9,691 nucleotides of DNA from an uncultured Pseudomonadota bacterium (GTDB lineage Bacteria > Pseudomonadota > Gammaproteobacteria > Burkholderiales > Burkholderiaceae): positions 1 through 9,691 of the forward strand of contig CAMLIZ010000169.1 of the NCBI GenBank assembly GCA_946480245.1. The letters are read 5' to 3'. Position 1 is the first letter of the stretch; each line of letters begins with the position of its first letter. Positions 7,203 through 9,691 of this stretch are shown here, piece after piece. The notes beneath the pieces are model-generated. The model was not told the origin of the DNA, made no database searches, and was given only the letters and a program-made list of their open reading frames with translations. The position numbers were made by a program, and so were the translations under genes.

Positions 7203-7241
7203 TCGCGGCCCAAGGGCGCACCGGGTCGGTCCGTCGGCCCC

Positions 7242-7280
7242 TGCTGCAGTGCGTCGCAGCACGCGTGACGCCGGTGCGTC
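7242..7280 (+). other. Tandem stem-loops upstream of the GIN-domain gene
   Basis: Two perfect inverted repeats lie in the 118-base gap. TGCTGC (7242-7247) pairs with GCAGCA (7256-7261) around 8 bases. GACGC (7267-7271) pairs with GCGTC (7276-7280) around the tetraloop CGGT. No T run follows either, so they are not classical terminators. In such GC-rich DNA chance is a real alternative. The rest of the gap shows only the ribosome binding site of the next gene. Confidence 0.3.
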
Positions 7281-7310
7281 GGCGCGGCAGCATGGCGTCC
7301 ATCGCAAAAC

Positions 7311-7314
7311 GGAG
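7311..7314 (+). promoter_or_regulatory. Ribosome binding site of the GIN-domain gene
   Basis: GGAG ends 6 bases before the ATG at 7321. It supports that start over the frame's long upstream extension to 7087, which runs through the lipoprotein gene. Confidence 0.6.
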
Positions 7315-7320
7315 ACCGCC

Positions 7321-8085
7321 ATGTCCTCTGCATTCTTCCGCCTGGCGCTCGCCGGCGCCGTCGTCGCCCTGGCCACCGTTGTGTCGCCGGCTCAGGCGTT
7401 CGAGATCAGCTGGGGCGCCGGCTCGCAGGTCACCGGCTCGGGCAAGGCCGCCACCGAGACGCGGCACGTCAGCGGGTTCCAGGCCATCGCAGTGCGCGGC
7501 CCGGTGAAGCTGGTGGTGCGCCAGAGCGGGCATGAAGGGGCCGAGGTGCGCGCCGACGACAACCTGCTGCCGCTGATCGAGACGCAGGTCGAAGACCGTC
7601 CCAGCGGGCGCACGCTGGTGGTCGGACCGCGCAAGGGACAGAGCATCCACACGCGCAGCGACATCGTGGTGACGGTGGATGTGATCCGGCTGCAGGCCGT
7701 GTCCTCCGCCGGTTCGGGCGACGTCACGGTGCAGTCGCTGAAGACGCCGTCGCTGGACGTCGGGCTCTCCGGCTCCGCCGATGCCCGGCTGACGGACTTG
7801 CAGACCGAGACGCTGAGCGTTGGCGTGTCGGGCAGTGGCGACGTGCAGGCGGCCGGCCATGCCGCCCAGGTGAAGGTGAGCGTCGCCGGCAGCGGCGACG
7901 TACACATGGGCAGCCTGCAGGCGGACGACGTGTCCGTCGACATTGCCGGCAGCGGCAACGCCGAGGTCATGGCGAACAAGACGCTGTCGGTGTCCGTGGC
8001 GGGCTCGGGCGACGTCGTCTATCACGGCAATGGCCAGATCGTGAAGAGCTCGATCGCCGGCAGCGGCAGCGTCACGCGCCGCTGA
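7321..8085 (+). CDS. Secreted GIN-domain (DUF2807) beta-repeat protein
   Basis: A 254-residue exported protein. Residues 1-26 are a signal peptide with an Ala-Gln-Ala cleavage site, and the start is backed by GGAG 6 bases upstream. The mature part matches the GIN/DUF2807 head domain: the opening VSGFQAIAVRGPVKLVVRQ (50-68), then EVRADDNLLPLIET (75-88), then a ladder of Gly-Ser-Gly-Asp turns at 131, 151 (GSAD), 171, 190, 210 (GSGN), 228 and 247 (GSGS). The spacing of 18-20 residues with alternating Val/Ser strands predicts a right-handed beta-solenoid, one turn per rung. Homologues are labelled putative autotransporter adhesin heads, but there is no translocator barrel or membrane anchor here, so a soluble periplasmic or secreted location is expected. 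The molecular role is unknown. Its neighbours are a lipoprotein gene upstream and azlCD downstream, with no evident functional link. Confidence 0.88.
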   Translation: MSSAFFRLALAGAVVALATVVSPAQAFEISWGAGSQVTGSGKAATETRHVSGFQAIAVRGPVKLVVRQSGHEGAEVRADDNLLPLIETQVEDRPSGRTLVVGPRKGQSIHTRSDIVVTVDVIRLQAVSSAGSGDVTVQSLKTPSLDVGLSGSADARLTDLQTETLSVGVSGSGDVQAAGHAAQVKVSVAGSGDVHMGSLQADDVSVDIAGSGNAEVMANKTLSVSVAGSGDVVYHGNGQIVKSSIAGSGSVTRR

Positions 8086-8124
8086 ACGCACTTGATGCGT
8101 CGCAAGCGCGCAGGAAACCTTGCG
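8086..8124 (+). terminator. Possible stem-loop pair after the GIN-domain gene
   Basis: Directly after the TGA, ACGCA (8086-8090) and TGCGT (8096-8100) form a 5-bp stem around CTTGA. CGCAAG (8101-8106) and CTTGCG (8119-8124) then form a 6-bp stem with a 12-base loop. No U-tract follows, so intrinsic termination is doubtful; an mRNA 3'-end protecting structure or an ineffective terminator are alternatives. Confidence 0.25.
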
Positions 8125-8148
8125 CCAGCGCCGCGCCCCGGCGGCGCC

Positions 8149-8154
8149 GACAAT
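8149..8154 (+). promoter_or_regulatory. Putative -10 element of azlC
   Basis: GACAAT ends 7 bases before the ATG at 8162, with no Shine-Dalgarno between. It matches TATAAT at 4 of 6 positions. A TTGCGC hexamer at 8120 is 23 bases away, too far for a standard -35. If used, azlC would have a leaderless mRNA. Confidence 0.3.
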
Positions 8155-8161
8155 CGCGCGC

Positions 8162-8905
8162 ATGGCCGACATGTCCGCGGCGCTCACCCCAAGGGTGTGG
8201 CGCCATCCTGAATTCGCTCGCGGCGCACGTGAGATGGTGCCCACGGCGATGGGCATTGCCGCCTGGGGCCTGGTGACGGGCGTCGCGATGATCAAGAGCG
8301 GCCTTGGCGTGCCGCTGTCAGTGCTGATGTCGCTGCTGGTGTTCGCCGGCAGTTCGCAGCTGGCATCGCTGCCGCTGATCGCCGGCGGCGCGCCGATCTG
8401 GGTGGTGCTGGCAACCGCGTTCTGCGTGAACCTGCGCTTCGTGATCTTCAGCGCCCAATGGCGGCCTTACTTCGGGCACTTCAGGCGGGCCAAGCGCATC
8501 GTGCTCGCGTACTTCACGGCCGACCTGAACTACGTGATCTTCATGCGCCGCTTCCCGCAGCCATCGCCGTCGCCGGAGCATGTGCCGTACTTCCTCGGCG
8601 GCGTGGCGGTCAACTGGGCCGCATGGCAGCTGCCGTCGCTGATGGGCATCTTCGCGGCCGACCGCGTGCCCACCGAGTGGGGCATCGGATTTGCCGGCAC
8701 GCTCGCGCTGCTGGGGCTGATCTTCTCGATGCTCTCTGACCGCGCCACCTGGGTGTCGGCGCTGGTGGCAGGCTGCGCCGCAGTGGCGGCCTACGCGCTG
8801 CCGCTCAAGCTCAACATCCTGGTGGCGATCGCCGCGGCGGTGGCGATCGGGCTGCTGATGGACCACACCGTGCGCACGCCGGCGCCCGTGGAGGACCGGA
8901 CATGA
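8162..8905 (+). CDS. azlC: AzlC family branched-chain amino acid exporter, large subunit
   Basis: A 247-residue inner-membrane protein of the AzlC/YgaZ family, the large subunit of a two-part exporter of branched-chain and related amino acids. Family features are FARGAREMVPTAMGIAAWG (18-36), SLLVFAGSSQLAS (57-69) and the conserved CVNLRFVIFSAQW (88-100). Several hydrophobic helices follow: about 110-128, 142-165, 175-192, 197-213 and 217-234. Length fits the family. The start is the ATG at 8162; a second in-frame ATG at 8171 is possible, and the TTG at 8120 is unlikely. It overlaps azlD by 4 bases (ATGA, 8902-8905), as expected for subunits made together. The exact substrate cannot be read from the sequence. 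Confidence 0.92.
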   Translation: MADMSAALTPRVWRHPEFARGAREMVPTAMGIAAWGLVTGVAMIKSGLGVPLSVLMSLLVFAGSSQLASLPLIAGGAPIWVVLATAFCVNLRFVIFSAQWRPYFGHFRRAKRIVLAYFTADLNYVIFMRRFPQPSPSPEHVPYFLGGVAVNWAAWQLPSLMGIFAADRVPTEWGIGFAGTLALLGLIFSMLSDRATWVSALVAGCAAVAAYALPLKLNILVAIAAAVAIGLLMDHTVRTPAPVEDRT

Positions 8906-9231
8906 GCCTGCTCGACGCCGTGCTCACGATTCTTGGCATGACGCTCGTGACGATCGTCACCCGCGCCTTCTTCCTGATTCCGGAGCATGAGGTGCCGATG
9001 CCGGCGTGGCTCAAGCAGGGCTTGCGCTACGCGCCGCTGGCAGCGATCGCGGCGATCGTGGCGCCGGAGATCGTGATGACACAGGGAGCGCTGATCCACA
9101 CGCTGAAGGACGCGCGGCTCTACGCCGTGGCCGCCGCGACCGTCTACTTTTTCTGGCGTCGCGACATTCTCGGCACCATCCTGAGCGGCACAGCCCTGAT
9201 GCTGGTGCTGCGCCTCACGCTGGGGTGGTAG
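8902..9231 (+). CDS. azlD: AzlD family branched-chain amino acid exporter, small subunit
   Basis: A 109-residue membrane protein, the small partner of AzlC (the YgaH-type subunit). Four hydrophobic segments are visible at about 5-25, 42-59, 71-86 and 88-106. Family features are the early GMTLVTIVTRAFFLI (12-26), LKQGLRYAPLAAIAAIVAPE (37-56) with its conserved Arg-Tyr-x-Pro core, and the later Arg-Arg pair before helix four. Length is typical. The start codon overlaps the azlC stop, giving translational coupling. It is followed after 76 bases by pgk, which appears to have its own promoter. Confidence 0.92.
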   Translation: MSLLDAVLTILGMTLVTIVTRAFFLIPEHEVPMPAWLKQGLRYAPLAAIAAIVAPEIVMTQGALIHTLKDARLYAVAAATVYFFWRRDILGTILSGTALMLVLRLTLGW

Positions 9232-9265
9232 GCGCAGCGGTACCGGCACCGAAACCCCGCCTTCT

Positions 9266-9271
9266 TAGAAT
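9266..9271 (+). promoter_or_regulatory. Putative -10 element of pgk
   Basis: TAGAAT matches the -10 consensus at 5 of 6 positions and ends 36 bases before the pgk ATG, leaving a leader of about 30 bases. A matching -35 is not evident. It lies in the 76-base azlD-pgk gap, which shows no intrinsic terminator. Confidence 0.45.
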
Positions 9272-9307
9272 CGTGGCGGATTCCTCAACCCGCAGCGCAG
9301 CACCGCC

Positions 9308-9691
9308 ATGAACTACATCCGCTTCTCCGAACTGGTCGCCCAAGGCAAGGCGGCCGGCCAGCGCGTCTTCATCCGCGCCGACCTCAACGTGCCGCAGGAC
9401 GACGCCGGCCACATCACCGACGACACGCGCATCCGGGCCTCGGTGCCGTGCATCGAGATGGCGCTGAAGGCGGGTGCGGCGGTGATGGTCACCTCGCACC
9501 TCGGCCGCCCGACCGAAGGCGAGTTCAAGCCGGAGGACTCGCTGGCGCCGGTGGGCGAGCGCCTCGCGCAACTGCTGGGCCGACCGGTGCCGCTGAAGCG
9601 CGACTGGGTCGACGGCGTCGACGTGAAGCCGGGCGAGGTGGTGCTGCTGGAGAACTGCCGCCTCAACAAGGGCGAGAAGAAGAACAGCGAG
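9308..9691 (+). CDS. pgk: Phosphoglycerate kinase, N-terminal part (cut by window end)
   Basis: The frame runs from ATG 9308 to the last base without a stop: 128 codons of a protein normally about 390-400 residues long. The enzyme passes phosphate between 1,3-bisphosphoglycerate and ADP in glycolysis, or the reverse in gluconeogenesis and the Calvin cycle. The visible N-terminal domain has the 3-phosphoglycerate site: RADLNVP (23-29, with D25 and N27), DDTRI (38-42, with R41), SHLGRPTEG (63-71, with H64 and R67) and [11 protein letters not shown] (113-123, with R118). The family usually reads RVDxNVP; Ala at residue 24 is a minor variant. The nucleotide-binding C-terminal domain lies outside. 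No strong Shine-Dalgarno precedes the start. No other glycolytic gene is visible. Confidence 0.96.
   Translation, partial: MNYIRFSELVAQGKAAGQRVFIRADLNVPQDDAGHITDDTRIRASVPCIEMALKAGAAVMVTSHLGRPTEGEFKPEDSLAPVGERLAQLLGRPVPLKRDWVDGVDVKPGEVVLLENCRLNKGEKKNSE

Noticed and set aside
6493..8295. A 600-codon open frame on the minus strand opposite htpX, the lipoprotein, the GIN gene and azlC
   Set aside because: Its composition is dominated by Ala, Arg, His and Gly with no recognisable domain, and it mirrors four well-supported plus-strand genes. High GC content removes stop codons from antisense frames, so this is a shadow.
9236..9252. Palindromic GGTACC-containing stretch after azlD, as an operator or terminator
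   Set aside because: The longer symmetry is broken by a mismatch and no T-tract follows; insufficient support.

Overview
This is ordinary chromosomal core DNA of a GC-rich betaproteobacterium, most likely Burkholderiales. The evidence is the high-GC codon choice, the DUF1631 protein, and the divergent block of lysM-dprA-smg against def-fmt-htpX, an arrangement familiar from that order. The genus cannot be fixed from the sequence. Coding density is high, no gap exceeds 300 bases, and there is no tRNA, rRNA, CRISPR array, insertion sequence, integrase or phage gene.

Left part (1-4100): the window opens inside a plus-strand DUF1631 gene that converges on a minus-strand block read from right to left. 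That block is a secreted LysM protein (4100 to 2931), dprA (2916 to 1819) and smg/DUF494 (1752 to 1300). DprA loads RecA onto incoming single-stranded DNA. Smg has no well-defined role.

Centre (4101-6758): a 272-base divergent intergenic region separates lysM from def. Plus-strand def (peptide deformylase) and fmt (Met-tRNA formyltransferase) overlap by 4 bases and add and remove the formyl group of initiator methionine. They are followed 47 bases later by htpX, a membrane zinc protease of protein quality control with a strong ribosome binding site.

Right part (6798-9691): a small lipoprotein of unknown function, a secreted GIN-domain (DUF2807) beta-repeat protein, the azlC-azlD amino-acid exporter pair (4-base overlap), and the first 128 codons of pgk, cut by the window edge.

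I found no undescribed system of genes. The points most worth a second look are small: mutually exclusive RNA stems in the def leader, -10-like hexamers placed 6-7 bases before start codons that lack a Shine-Dalgarno (possible leaderless mRNAs), a regular 18-20 residue GSGD ladder in the GIN protein, paired stem-loops flanking that gene, and a lipoprotein with an inner-membrane retention signature.
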